A stretch of 64,000 nt of DNA from Mixophyes australis (GCA_036250195.1 JAVHZZ010000069.1:15001-79000), one strand, 5' to 3'; numbered from the stretch's first letter, positions 50,013 through 62,108 are shown. A program made the numbers and translations. The notes: a model not told the origin generated them from the letters alone.

Positions 50013-51933
50013 TGACCAAGGACACCAGTCACTTGCTGAAGTCAATGCAGTGTCACTATGGGGAGGGCATCACATTACAGTGTGACAAATACTTGTCCAG
50101 TACTCTAGACATAAAAAGGTACATTTCAGAAAATCAAATAGTAACCAAGTAGTAAAATAATCGTGTGATGTAATTTTTTTCTCCAAGCTAGAGTTCATTT
50201 TTCCTTTGCCTAAAGAAACCTTCTTAAATATAGTACATCCTGGGGCCTATATATAAGCATAGTTTTTAAAATATTTATAATATATTCCATATATTTAATT
50301 TTGTCTTTTGTTTGGAGCTAACACTATATGTGTTCCTTCAATACTCCCAGGGTCGGGATAGGCAGTCAGTGATCCAATCTTAACACTTTCTTCTCTTTTC
50401 TAAATATTTTTTTAACAGAGTGAATAAAATAAAATCATTTTTTTAAAAAAGCTCTCACAAACTAAAATGAGGTTTAAATTTTAACTATAAGAAATGCCTG
50501 CAGATGGTGACAGGCACGTGACGAAGTCTATTGTCTATTTTACTGACCAAGAAAGAGTTAATGATATTTGTAGGTCTTAATTGGGATTTTCATATCTCCC
50601 GTAGGGTCAGGAACAGACTTACACAGATGTCGTCTCTATCCGCATATGATTGTATTACAGTCACTCAGAGAGCAGCCAACCCTGCAGTAAAATGTCAGAT
50701 ATTGGTGCCTTTCTGTGCAAATAGAAAGAGGAATGTGCCAGCTCTTTGTCACTGTGCCCATTTACAGAGCAATATTTCCTGGGAAGTGCCAAGCTAGAAA
50801 TCTCTCTGCCTCTTTCAATAGGTGTTTATCCCTAGAGGCGCCTTACTCCGTATTTCTAACCCATAAAGTATAAGCTGGGGACCATTAAGACATATACCAT
50901 GATGGCTACTTTGTAGCTGAAAAGTAGGTCTTTGCTTTCTGTGAAACATGTCACATGAGTTCATTGTTTTCTCTTTCTAAGAGATAAAACATTTTTACTG
51001 CAAAATGTCTCCCAAAAAGAATTTGTGTAAACAGATGCATGAATGACAGACTACTTACCATAAACATTACACCTCCCCCAAAGACTCTAAAACATGTAAA
51101 TAATACACAAGTGGCAATTAAAGTTTAAATGACCACTAAAACACAAAAATGCATTATTCATTGATGAACTGACAGCTCTGATAAAAAAAGAAAGAATTAT
51201 CTCCCCCCTCCATTATAGAGGGCTGAAGTTCCTCCCTTGCTCTGCCTATGTACAAACTGACCAATCCACACTGTGTGTTTCTTAAAAAGCAAGTCTGCCA
51301 AGCTGTTGGACAATCTATGTCTGCTGCAGATAAATGACACCAGGCCAATCATGGTGCATGGACCATTAAGAAGCCAATCATAACTACCCTTCTGTGCACA
51401 CTGCTTGAACAGTACAGCAGGATTGCCGATTTACATTTTTTCACATTACACCTTACCTAGCTATTTCTACCCAGAATATATTTAAGTACAATACATTTGT
51501 AATTTGGTCCATTGTACAATCTGCTCTTTTTTTGTTTAGAGTGGTCACAATTCTAACACACATTTTTTTTCAGTATTTGTCATTTGCACCATTTGCAATA
51601 TGGGCATAAATACCCAGGCAATACATTTCCATATCAACCGCTGTGTATTTTACAAGGCACTGACTGGAGCAGGACCAGCACATCTCTTCTTGTTATAGCA
51701 TTATTAGCTATACCCAGCCAAAACATGGTGATATCATCCAAGACACTGACTGCTAAAGAGATTGTAAGATACCGCACAGGAAACGGATGGAGTTGTGATC
51801 TGAGAAATCTGCACAACTGGCAGAAATAGAAACATTTAATATTTGCTGCAACTGACTAATGTTGTTCATATCTCTAGTTTCTATGACAATTTGGCATTGC
51901 TTCCTCCTGTGCTGCAACATCCGTTGATTATGT
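50013..51933. other. Intergenic DNA, nothing recognised
   Basis: About 1.9 kb. Open frames at 50531 and 51584 have no recognisable family or splice context. Confidence 0.4.
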
Positions 51934-52512
51934 GGGCAGCACGGTGGCTTAGTGGTGAGTACTTTAGTGGTGAAAAAACGGCAAATGCAATGTGGATCTT
52001 AAAAACTTTAATATAAAAAACAATTAAAATATACTCATATTATATGCAGATATCTTTGGTATATCAAGGAAGATACATATATTAGGTGCACCTATGCAAC
52101 ACTTCCCCAAACAGTATAAATATAGTCAAACCTATATAGATAAGCTCACAATATAAATGCATTTGAGACCTCATAAAATCATATCCAATTTGAACTTGGT
52201 AGAAATGTACTCATATCACAGGGAGTCCGTGGTGTCTCGGTATCACGTACTGCTGATCACCAATGGTCTTATCTGTGTGGAGTTTGTATGAACTCCCCGT
52301 GTTTCTGCGAGTTTCCTCCGGGTGCTCCAGTTTCCTCCCACAATCCAAAAAACATACTAGTTTAATTGGCTGCTATCAAATTGACCCTGGTCTGTGTGTG
52401 TGTGTTAGGGAATTTAGACTGTAAGCTCTATTGGGGCAGGGATTGACGTGAGTGCGTTCTCTGTACAGCGCTGTGGAATTAGTGGCGCTATATAAATAAA
52501 TGATCATAATGA
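51934..52512 (+). mobile_element. V-SINE-like SINE split by an insertion, + strand
   Basis: The tRNA-like head GGGCAGCACGGTGGCTTAGT is followed after about 40 bp by unrelated AT-rich DNA (about 51974-52261). The SINE then resumes at GGTCTTATCTGTGTGGAGTT and runs through the V core and 3' segment to a TATAAATAAATGATC tail. About 45 bp of head, including the B-box, are missing at the junction. It is the only copy of eight on the + strand. Confidence 0.88.
51974..52261. other. Insertion within the SINE, origin unknown
   Basis: A block of ~290 bp, AT-rich, starting at AAAAAACGGCAAATG. The short direct repeat TAGTGGTGA lies just to its left. I see no terminal inverted repeat longer than 5 bp (GGTGA/TCACC) and no coding sequence, so its class is open. 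Confidence 0.6.
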
Positions 52513-52937
52513 TAACACCAGTTACGGTTTAGTGGCTCTTTAGAGGATGAAGTGGTAGTACAGCCACACAGAAGATCTTCCACAATGATACATGTATATA
52601 TGTAGTTTACCAGTTACAGCATTGTAGGCTCTGTGCTTTTTCCAGTTATAACAAAGAAAGATTTATTATCAACAAGTAGACTAACCCTGTATTCCTTCTT
52701 TGTGACACTCACATCTTAGTTTGAGGGGGGCTCTCCCAGAACAACTTATATCATACCACTCATACAAACTAAGATATTTTCTAATTTGGAGGCACTCCTA
52801 AATTCCCCATTAATATCAAAATATAACTCTTTATTATTATTAATTAAAATAATTCTTACAAATCACTATTTTTCTTTAACAAAATACTGGATGAAAATGA
52901 GTACAGTGAAAAGAGAAAATGAGGGAGTCAACACTCA

Positions 52938-53414
52938 GGGTCTCATTTATAGTCGGACGCAATGTGTGTCTAAGACTTACATGAAAGAGCAGGAGTGGGA
53001 GTTTGCCGCAGCTTGGTAGGGTATTACGAGTGGCATGCAACTCCAGTTTTGTCCCACTGGTAATACCCTACCAAGCTGCGACCAGTTCCTGCAGCTCGCT
53101 AACTACTTGCGCCAACCTAATTCCTGCCGCAATTTTTCTGTCTTTTTTGAAGTGTGTTCCGCCTGTGTCTTGATCCGACTAGGGTAGTTTTTGCGGGTAG
53201 ACGCCCATAGTATCTGAATTATTCACGGTCACGCCTACATAACGCCGTGTTCCACCCTTTCCCTCGTACTGAGACGTAAGCTGTCGCAAGTGTACATTGC
53301 GTCTGAAAAGCAGACGGAACTGTAGGGAACTGTTGCTTACTGTGCATGACCTGTCGGTGGAAATGTGTAGGATGCGCCTGAAATGGACTTTGTGTCCGAC
53401 TCTAAATGAGGCCC
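52938..53414. mobile_element. Harbinger-like MITE with TCA duplication
   Basis: The ends GGGTCTCATTTATAGTCGGA and TCCGACTCTAAATGAGGCCC are inverted repeats; a 3-bp TCA directly flanks both (52935-52937 and 53415-53417). The TIR sequence and 3-bp duplication fit Harbinger/PIF-type MITEs. Inside, 53008-53026 and 53061-53079 are 19-bp perfect inverted arms around a 34-nt loop. No transposase is present. Confidence 0.78.
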
Positions 53415-53417
53415 TCA

Positions 53418-54363
53418 GTGCACAAGTTATTGTTCACTTATTTAAAATATTTTTATATCATATTTTTGCCTATAAAATATTAGTAGAATTGGGTTGTTTG
53501 GCCACGCTATGCAGTCATATATCCAAGGTGGGAGTTTTATTTTCTTTACTGATATTTGATCTGGTTTATTCACTGGTTTATTCTATTGTTATTCTACCAT
53601 TTTCACATCTATCTTTGATAATTCAGCATAGAACTGAGAAAATACTCTATATCCTGGTAGTGTCATCTGCCTATCAGTGTCTTAAAACTTTCTTTGTAGC
53701 TATTTTATTATTATTTGACACAGATCACACGTGGGTCTCTTTCAAGCAGTCTTTGATTCTCCCAGCAGTGTTTTCTGTCAGTCAGTCTATGTAGACTGTC
53801 ACAATGTCTAACGTTTTAGCAACTTTGCTGCTGTCTGGCACTAGTCAGTATGATCATCTTTCATGCATTAATAGGCATATCCCCATTTTACCTTAAGGTA
53901 AAAACTCTCATCACAGTTTTCTCATTTCCCTACAGTTGCATTCCATTGCCTCTGGCTCCCAGCTAGGGCTCAGTGGTTAGTCAGGGGTCCAGATGACCCT
54001 CCCTAACCTGCATTTATGATTTGTTTTTTTGTTTTTATTAAAAAAGAATGATTGGGGAGTGGGATCTAAATCAGGCTTGGTTCTAGGTTTGAGAGTTACT
54101 GCTACATTTCTTGATTTGAGAGGCAAGTAACCCTTATTTAAAAGGGAAGAGTCTCCCCTTTCAAGTGAAATGTAAAAAAAATTCAAGAAAATGTTGTTGA
54201 CCTTATAAACTCAAGATCTAATCCCAGACCTAACTCAGGTTCTCAAACTATACTGAATCCTAAAACATCATTTTGCTTCTTCAAGTTCCAAAAACGTACA
54301 CAACCAATTCATGTCAGTGGAAATTCTTTGATATCAACAAAACTCACTACATCTTTTGGGGTA
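53418..54363. other. Intergenic DNA, nothing recognised
   Basis: The + strand open frame crossing 53297-53794 starts inside the MITE and shows only hydrophobic AT-rich composition. I treat it as chance. Confidence 0.4.
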
Positions 54364-54612
54364 CATCATCATCATCATCATCATTTATTTATATAGCGCC
54401 ACTGATTCCGCAGCGCTGTACAGAGAACTCACATCAGTCCCTGCCCCATTGGAGCTTACAGTCTAAATTCCCTAACACACACAGACACATGCACATGCGC
54501 GTCAATTTTGAAAGCAGCCAATTAACCTACCAGTATGTTTTTGGAGTGTGGGAGGAAACCGCAGTACATGGAGGAAACCCACGCAAACACGGGGAGAACA
54601 TACAAACTCTCC
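54364..54612 (-). mobile_element. V-SINE-like SINE, head missing
   Basis: Tail with (CAT)n on the + strand, 3' segment and V core with a substituted 'cgcagtacatggagg' block. It stops at CATACAAACTCTCCAG, so the tRNA head is lost. Confidence 0.88.
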
Positions 54613-55969
54613 AGTCGTAAGCTTTTTATTATGTTTTATTAAAGAGATTGTGGGCCCCCTATTGTGATCTTTACCCTTGGCTCACTAACTTGTTAAAGCA
54701 CCTCTGGTTATATGGAATGGTAATGATTCTATCACTCACGTGTTCATAACAAGAATTGAGTTATTTCATATAAGTCACCTGATGTCATTGAAGACCATAA
54801 CAGACCAAGTAACCACGCTGCAATAACTGAGCCAGACATATATAAAAGGAATGGATCAGACCAATTTAATTCACGTTCATGATCAAAGAGCAGAACAAAC
54901 AGTAAAGGCAGGCATTGTATGGCCGAACCAATATATTAATGAGAACAGCCTATCAATTGTCCAAGAACCAGTGACATCACTGAGACACTTCATGAACTAG
55001 AGTTCATAACAAATGATCTACCTGGATTAATTGAGCCCTACAGTACAATAAAATAACTGGCACTTATTCATAGTAATTCTGTGCAATTTATTTGTGTGTA
55101 TCTTCCTCCTTCATCAATATGTCATATGAACAACAGGTTTGAAAGCAAAAATCGGTTGAAATGTTGGTGTCTATGACAAGATATCGGAAAAACTGACCTG
55201 TTGCTGACATTCAAGGAATCAACTGTTACAACTCTTTATGTGACAATGCAGAATTATGATGGCTATAAGGAGTAAAATGATGAGCCAGAGGCTTATATGC
55301 AGCCAGACATGAATGATGAAGTAATAGAAAGATCAGCAAGCTGGGAAGACCCACCCTTTATAAGCAGTGACGTCCTTATAAAGTCAGCACTGGCAGTATC
55401 TGTTTTATGAGTCTGCATCGTTTAGAATAGGAGGGAGGCATTATGGGTATCAGCCAAAATACCACCAGGGTACTAGTAGCAAAGAAAGCCAGCGTCTTTA
55501 ACCATTTAAACAATTGGCAATATAGATGAATTCTGACAGCTGCTATGTCATGACACAGTGTAAAAGGTACACTTATATATTTAGATGTATCATTTTTCTT
55601 ATATAAACATAGGCAAATATGTTTATTAGATGGATTTAATAAAAATAAATATTTTTTTTAATTAAGGTAAAGTCATAATACAAATCATCACAGGTTTTCT
55701 ATGAATATTTTGTTTGTTGCATGTTACAGATATAAAATCTAATCATACAAACGCCCATTTTAAACATTTGTAAAAGTTCTACAATTTGTTTTGTCTTATA
55801 ACAGCGCCACTTCAGTTGGATAACACAGTGCTCAGATCTCCTTACCTACCCAGCACTGAGATTTTGTTGAAATGAAAGTGAAATAATAGCTATAAAACCA
55901 CATAGATACCGTGCTAATTGCTAGCTCCAGAAATTCTTGCATTATGCTTCTTTCTCCTTTGTTGCCATT
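54613..55969. other. Intergenic DNA, nothing recognised
   Basis: AT-rich; no gene signal. Confidence 0.45.
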
Positions 55970-56339
55970 ATTTCTAATAGAGATGTTCACTGACCCCCGT
56001 GTTCTGGTTTTGGCCTTGTTTTGGATCTGGATTAACTTTGTGTGTTGGTTTTGGTTTTGGTAAAACCGCCCTCGTGTGTTTTGGATCTGTATATTTTAGA
56101 AAAATTGCTAAAATATGCTAAAATCACATAATTTTGCTCTTTTTTCTTCCTACATTATTATTAACCTCAATAACACTAATTTCAAGTCATTTGCAGTCAA
56201 TTTTAACCACCTCACAGGTCACAATATTATTTTCGGACAAAGACTGCAGTGATCTGGCTGGATGCTAAGCGACAGAGCCAGAGCTGGATTTAGACCTCAT
56301 GGGGCCCTAGGCAAGATATTGGTTTGCCCCCCCCCCCTT

Positions 56340-56514
56340 CATACACACAGTGGCCCCTCACACACACATAATACACACACAGTGACCCCTCACACACACA
56401 CATAATACACACACACACACACATAATACACACACACACAGTCGCCCCTCGCACACACATAATACACACACAGTGGCCACACACACACATACACACACAA
56501 TACACACACAGTGG

Positions 56515-56553
<39 letters not shown>

Positions 56554-56578
56554 ATACACACACACAGTGGCCACACAC
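56340..56578. repeat. CA microsatellite cluster
   Basis: Runs of CACACA are separated by AATACACACACAGTGGCC-like spacers. They create cysteine/valine-rich false frames on the - strand. Confidence 0.93.
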
Positions 56579-57937
56579 AGGGGAGGGCTGGCAGACTTTA
56601 GCCCGGGGGGCAAGCACATAGCACTGGCCCATAAGTAGCGGACCATCCTTAAAGGGTGGTTTTTGTTACAATATATATTTATCTATATAAAAAGAGACTA
56701 TGTTAGTGTTGCTTAATCCATATATATATTTTTATGCCCAGGCCCAGAGCTGGATTAAGGCTCTGGGGGGCGTGGGCACTTTAGACAGGTTAACCCCCTA
56801 TGATGTAACATGTTTATCATTTTAGACACATACACAGGCAATACTGTGTGCACTACTGTTAGGTGTACACAGTTCTGCCTTCACAAGCAGTACACAGTGA
56901 AGCGGGATATACCTCCCAACTCTCCTAAGTGATACAGTCACCCAAATTCGGGACTGTCCCACCAGAATCAGGACAGTTGGCAGACTGTCCTGCTCTCTCC
57001 TACCTGTTCTTGTCACGGTCACCCTTTTGTGGCTGCTGGTAACTTTAGCTCATTTGCTGGTTGTCTGGATCCTGGAATATTGGAGGCCCTATTTGGAAAA
57101 AAATGGGTACATAAAATTTAGAAAACTCCAACTAGTCCCAGTGTTAAATCAATAGCACCCACATTTTATAATTAGGCCTCCCTCCAGCCACAACATTAAA
57201 ATAATATTCACATTTGCTAAATAGATCTCTTTCCCTCCGACCAACCCTGACATTAGATAGCACACACATTTAATATATAAACCTATTTCCCTCCCTCCAA
57301 ACAGACCCAGCAATAATTTAAATAGCAATTACATTTAACAAATATTACCATTTCCCACAACAATCACAGGCATTAAAAATACACAATCACATTTAATAAA
57401 TAGACCTCATTTTCCACAAACAGCCCCACAATCAATAAATAGCTTCCAAATCACCCCAGCATTAAATTAAAGGTCTAATTACCCCATTATAAATTCATAG
57501 GCCCCACTATTAAATTAAATTGCCCCACCATTACCCCACAAATAAAATAGCACCCAATAATTAGTCCCCACCTGCACTCCACAATTAAATTATTAGCCTA
57601 CCTCCTACATTGTATTAAGAACCTCCTTACACACACTAACTACATTCATTTACTGCCTCCCCACACACTACATTCATTTACTGACCCCCTCCCCCCACAC
57701 TACATTCATTTACTGGCCCCTCACTCACACACAATATTTTGGCCCCTCACTCACGCACTCAATATTTTGGTCCCTCACACACAATATATTGGCCCCTCAC
57801 TCACACACACAATATATTGATTTTGAAAGTGTGCCTTGGGAGGCGGGAGGGAAGCGCGGATTTTGAAAGTGTGCCTGAGGGTGGGGGCGGATTTTGAAAG
57901 TGTGCCTAGGGCGCCAAGGACCCTAGCACCGGCCCTG
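56579..57937. mobile_element. Probable innermost element, inserted in the CA repeat
   Basis: The left end CAGGGGAGGGCTGGCAG and right end CACCGGCCCTG are loosely inverted, with CACACACA on both sides. That duplication is uninformative in a CA repeat, so the boundaries are tentative. The interior has a repeated 'ggattttgaaagtgtgcct' block (about 57822-57907, three copies) and many 'cattaaataga'-like stretches. Confidence 0.5.
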
Positions 57938-58280
57938 CACACACACAATATTCCACCCCCCCCACACTTATCTTGTTCAATCCGCGCCGCGCTCTGCAGT
58001 CTTCTGACATGGGACGGCACCTGTCATGTGGTGCACCTCCCATGTGACACAGAGAAGGGAGGGAGGAGACTAGCCCCTCCCCCTCTTGTGGCACCCGATC
58101 CCCCTCCCCCGACTCGCAGCACCACTCCCCACGAGTCGCGCGCCCGGAGGGGGGTGTTGCTGCAAGTCGGGGGAGGGGCCACATTTTTTTTTATATATTT
58201 TCTGTTGCCCCCCCTTCTGGGCCCCCTGGGACCCGCTAGGCCCTAGGTTGACTAGCGGTTAATCCTGCCCTGGACAGAGC

Positions 58281-59500
58281 AATGTCTCAAACACATGGCA
58301 GTTCCTAGCACATCTAGGAAACATTGGCACACAGCAGTGTCAGAAAAGAAATGTGGTGCAAGATGCAATTGTCCTTGGATCATGAAATCAGTTATGGTTC
58401 ATTTGATTGCTCCACCCGTTCGTTGGATAACTGTGGTAACAGCTAATACATCGACAGAGTGAAGCAGGCGGTCATGTGCAAGGAGACCCTCAAAGGTGGG
58501 AAAGGGATCCCGGATATCCCCACCATGCTGCGAGCCTTCATTGTCTGTAACTGCATCCGCATTTGCTCTGATGGGAAGTCCATGTCTCGCTTTTTCCTCC
58601 TGCCTCTTTGGAGGACCCTTGGTTGGGACAAATGAGACAGCTTCTTCCCTTACAACTGGACTACGCTTTGGATTTACCTGGATGTTGGACAATTTGTGAG
58701 AGAGCATCCTCTGGAGGGACTTTAACCAGACTGGTGGAAGCCAAAAAAGGTCCACAAGTTCATCAGAGCTAAAAACATTATGGAGTCTGTTCCAGGGCTC
58801 TCTGCTGCAACAACAAAACACGTGTGGGAGAATGTGGCCTCTAAGAGGCTAATAGACACAAAGGCATTGCATGGATGACTATCCAGTGAGGTCTGCCTCT
58901 CAGGACATTCATGCACTCTCGGAACCTGTGCCGATATGTCCACTGCCCCTTCTGCATCACCAGAAGGGAAACAGCACAGCGTATTTTTTGGGACTGCCCC
59001 ACTGCACAGGAACTGTTGCAGTGAGGCACATGAACTTAAGGACAGTGTGCCCTGAACTTGCCTTTCATACCACTGGGAATTTTATGGATTATTTCCTGGG
59101 ACCCACACCATTGGGGAAATCCAGGAGGCCTGGCGCCTTATGAACTGCTTTAAGGATGCTACTTGGCTTGCCAGGAATCGCCTCATCTTGAAAAGAGAGA
59201 AGATGACCATCCAGGACGGTTGCAGGCTGATCCAGAGCCTGCTAAAAGACTATAACACCATTGACAGTCCTGAGGAAGAGGAAGATGATTAATTTTCTTT
59301 CTCCCTCTTCTCCTTCTCCCCCTATGTGTCTGTTCAATAAAACCTTGGGCTTGTGTCTCCCCATTCCTTACCCCCTCCAACACATTCCCCGATCACTGAC
59401 CCATTCCCCCATCACTGTTTGAAGTTGTGTTGAATGTCTTGCCTAATTTATACACCCTTACCTATATTTGTGTCTGTCTCAATAAAGCTTCGGTCTTCTG
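58281..59500 (+). mobile_element. LINE ORF2 3' remnant (Tx1/L1-like)
   Basis: Translation near 58443-58560 reads ETLKGGKGIPDIPTMLRAFI, resembling the post-RT segment of Tx1/L1-type LINEs. Around 58600-59290, spread over several frames, are FFLLPLWRTLGWDK, then EAWRLMNCFKDATWLARNRL and a final IDSPEEEEDD before TAA. An AATAAA follows at about 59336. At least three in-frame stops occur. It lies within the outer 55978 element and so inserted after it. Confidence 0.55.
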
Positions 59501-59523
59501 TGTACTGCTGTGAATCCATTTTG

Positions 59524-60090
59524 ATAACACAGTACAATGTGACTGCAGATTTACACCAAGCTTGCCAGCCCTAGTTCTTGAATTTCAGTAATGACAATTA
59601 GCAATGGAGTAATGGGGCTCTCCTCTTTGTGTGTAACCTATATAACACCGTACAATTTGACTGCAAATTCAGAAGACCAGGCCTGCTAGCCCTTGTATTT
59701 GTATTTCAGCAATGACAATTAGCAAAGGAGTTCTCCTCTTTGTGTGTTACCTATATAACACAGTACAATGTGACTGCAGATTTACACCAAGCCTGCCAGA
59801 CCTATTATTTGTATTTCAGGAATGACAATTAGTAATGGAGCAATGAAACTCTTCTCTTTGTTGTTACCTATATAACACAGTACAATGTGACTGCAGATTT
59901 ACACCAAGCCTACCAGCCCTAGTATTTTTATTTCAGCAATGACAATTAGCAATGGAGCTCTCCTCCTTGTGTGTTACCTATATAACACTGTACATTATGG
60001 GACTGCAGATTTAGAAGACCAACCCTGCCATATTAATTCTATTTCAGCAATTACAATTAGCAATGGAGCTCTCCTGAATGTCACTGTAGA
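59524..60090. repeat. Five-copy tandem repeat (~118-bp unit)
   Basis: Units beginning near 59524, 59640, 59754, 59872 and 59983 each contain ATAACAC-GTACAATGTGACTGCA, a TTTACACCAAGCCTGCCAG block (or an AGAAGACCA variant), TTTCAGCAATGACAATTAGC and TGTGTGTTACCTATATAAC. Copies differ by a few percent to tens of percent, with two sub-types. Confidence 0.9.
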
Positions 60091-60680
60091 CTTTGAAGAT
60101 CACTGCTACTCCCTCCTCTTTTTATTCTACCTATGACGCTGCCCAACTGCTCTACAGACTACCAAGAACTGTGCTACCCCTTCTGTGTCCCTCTTTGAAT
60201 TGACGCTGGATCGCCATGGAGGGCGGTACTTATAGAATCCAAAAATCGCGACATCCAAGATCCGACAACGTAACGATGACGTTTTGCCTCGTTTTCAATT
60301 CCGACGGCGTGCGAAAGTGCAGAGCCGGCTCGGCTTGTTACTCGGATATGCTAAGTTCGGGTGTGTTCAGTTCTTAGGGAAACGAGCCTGAGCGTCTCTA
60401 ATTTCTAAGGAAAGAAGCATTCTATGCAAATAAGAGTGAAGAGACAGGTTCTGAATGGTAAAGTTTACCCATTTAGGGCCATATTTCCACATGTGGAATA
60501 TACCACCGACCACCAATACATTATTCTGGCTGGGAATCTATATGTATGCAGTCATTGGCCTCACTTAATCTGATAGAGAAAGAGGAGCAGGACCTTCCTC
60601 ATCATCTGAATTACACTTCTGTGTATCAAACAATATATAATGTGTTTGAGGGGGTGCACTTCCAACTAGATAAACAAATA

Positions 60681-61485
60681 CAACTAAAAGACTAGAGTTG
60701 GATACAAAAAGATACCAAAAGCACTGCAGTCCACTAACTTACAATGCGTCTTATATTCATTACAGACTCAAATTCTTTATTGAAATGTTATTACATTATT
60801 CATATTTGACATTTCAGGTACAAGCTGGCGAAATATTAAAAACACAGAGTGTTAGAACAAAAAGAGTATTGTGCAAAATTAAAAACTTCAAACCCTTTTG
60901 TGGGGACCGAAATATATTTCACAGGGAAACAGTGTCTTATTCCTTTAATTGTCAATCTTTATTCTTTTTTCACAAAAATATACACTGAGCCTATATTAAT
61001 TTACTGCATTAAGTCTGTTCCACACTGTATATCAAGTTTCATTAAAGCCCAGACTATCTGCAAATAGATGGTTATTGCTCTATACTACTAGAATACATGA
61101 ATGTTAGTTTATGTATTCTAGGGGAACAACCTAGAATAGATAAAGGGGCACACCCACAAATATACCTCTATGAGAATAGGGGTACTATCCATCTCCCACA
61201 GACAGCACCCATATTATTCACTATAAGACCTATCACATAGGACAGTGCTGAGTCTTTCCTTAGTGGTGTATAGGCAGGGAAGTTTTTAATTTTGCATAAC
61301 TCACTTTCTTATATCGCTCTATATGCTGTTAATATTTCGTCCAGCATGTACCTGAAATATCGAATATGAATAATGAAATAAAATTTCAATAAAGAATTTG
61401 AGTCTATAATGAATATAATTAGACACATTTAGTGGACTGAAGTGATTTTGGTATCTTTTTGTATCGAACTCTATTCTTTTAGTTG
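60681..61485. mobile_element. Element with ~160-bp inverted repeats
   Basis: The left arm 60681-60842 (CAACTAAAAGACTAGAGTTG...) and right arm 61326-61485 are inverted copies at roughly 85-90% identity by eye. They enclose about 480 bp that share no recognised protein. The target duplication is not visible. It ends 6 bp before the hairpin-array element. Confidence 0.8.
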
Positions 61486-61491
61486 CCTCAC

Positions 61492-62108
61492 TTAGGGGCA
61501 CATTTATCAATGTTCGTCAAAAATGAAAAATAGTTATCAATCCTTATCGCATTGATAAGGATTGAACTATTTCTCAAATTTATTTAAAACGGAACACAGA
61601 AACAGCAGTTCTGATAAACTGCTGTTTCTGTGATAAAAAAAATCACACTTATCCCGCCTCTTCGGAACGCGATGTCCACGGATCTCCTCCGGGTCCTATT
61701 CATTCTTCTTTACACTGGAATTGCGCATGTGCAGTTCTTCAAACTGCACATGCGCACAAACATCCCCGCTCTGACTCCAACTATAGTTGCAGAGAGAGCG
61801 CGGTCAGTGACAGGGAGGGATCATGTGATCCCTCCACACATGCGCTGTTCAGCTCTGCTCTTCGGAGCAGAGCTGACAGCACTGAAAACTTTCAATTACC
61901 GAAAAAAACTTTTTTTCTGAACTTGTTAGATTGCGGTTGGGAGTGTAGACTGTAGAATGGTGACTGCTCCCAAAAACGAAAAGGAATGCAAAACAGCAGA
62001 TATCCACGATATCTGCTGTGATGCACCCTTCTTAAATATGCGGGACACACTCTGGGACCTGGATTTCACGGTAAGTGCACTATCACTATTTCTTAAATAT
62101 GCCCCTAA
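61492..62108. mobile_element. MITE composed of six successive hairpins
   Basis: The ends TTAGGGGCACATTTA and TAAATATGCCCCTAA are inverted repeats, perhaps with a TA target duplication. Inside are six separate hairpins: 61537-61565 (12-bp arms), 61595-61632 (16 bp), 61722-61756 (15 bp), 61814-61835 (10 bp), 61849-61876 (12 bp, TTCG loop) and 61993-62019 (12 bp). The open frame at 61630-61920 is interior and not protein-like. Confidence 0.82.

Larger units (their letters stand above)
56279..58272. mobile_element. hAT-type composite nested in the outer element
   Basis: The ends CAGAGCTGGATTTA and TTAATCCTGCCCTG pair approximately and carry an exact 8-bp duplication GACAGAGC (56271-56278 and 58273-58280). 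Of its 1,994 bp, roughly 1.36 kb appear to be a further insertion (56579-57937). GGGCCC-rich blocks and CA repeats fill the rest. Confidence 0.83.
55978..60400. mobile_element. Outer hAT-type element of a nested stack
   Basis: The left end TAGAGATGTTCACTGACCCC and right end GAGCGTCTCTA form short inverted tips. The exact 8-bp duplication ATTTCTAA is at 55970-55977 and 60401-60408. The left (about 55978-56270) and right (about 60145-60400) portions match the two ends of the compact copy at 62943-63558. The ~3.9 kb between contains younger insertions and a tandem repeat, so this element was inserted first. Confidence 0.85.

Noticed and set aside
53297..53794. 165-codon open frame on the + strand
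   Set aside because: It starts inside a MITE and continues into AT-rich DNA whose translation is hydrophobic by composition. No family motif or splice context was seen.
56290..56646. Cysteine/valine-rich small proteins on the - strand
   Set aside because: They are CA-repeat translations in several frames.
59524..60090. CRISPR-like array
   Set aside because: The units are whole ~118-bp tandem copies without unique spacers, and the DNA is a vertebrate nuclear sequence.
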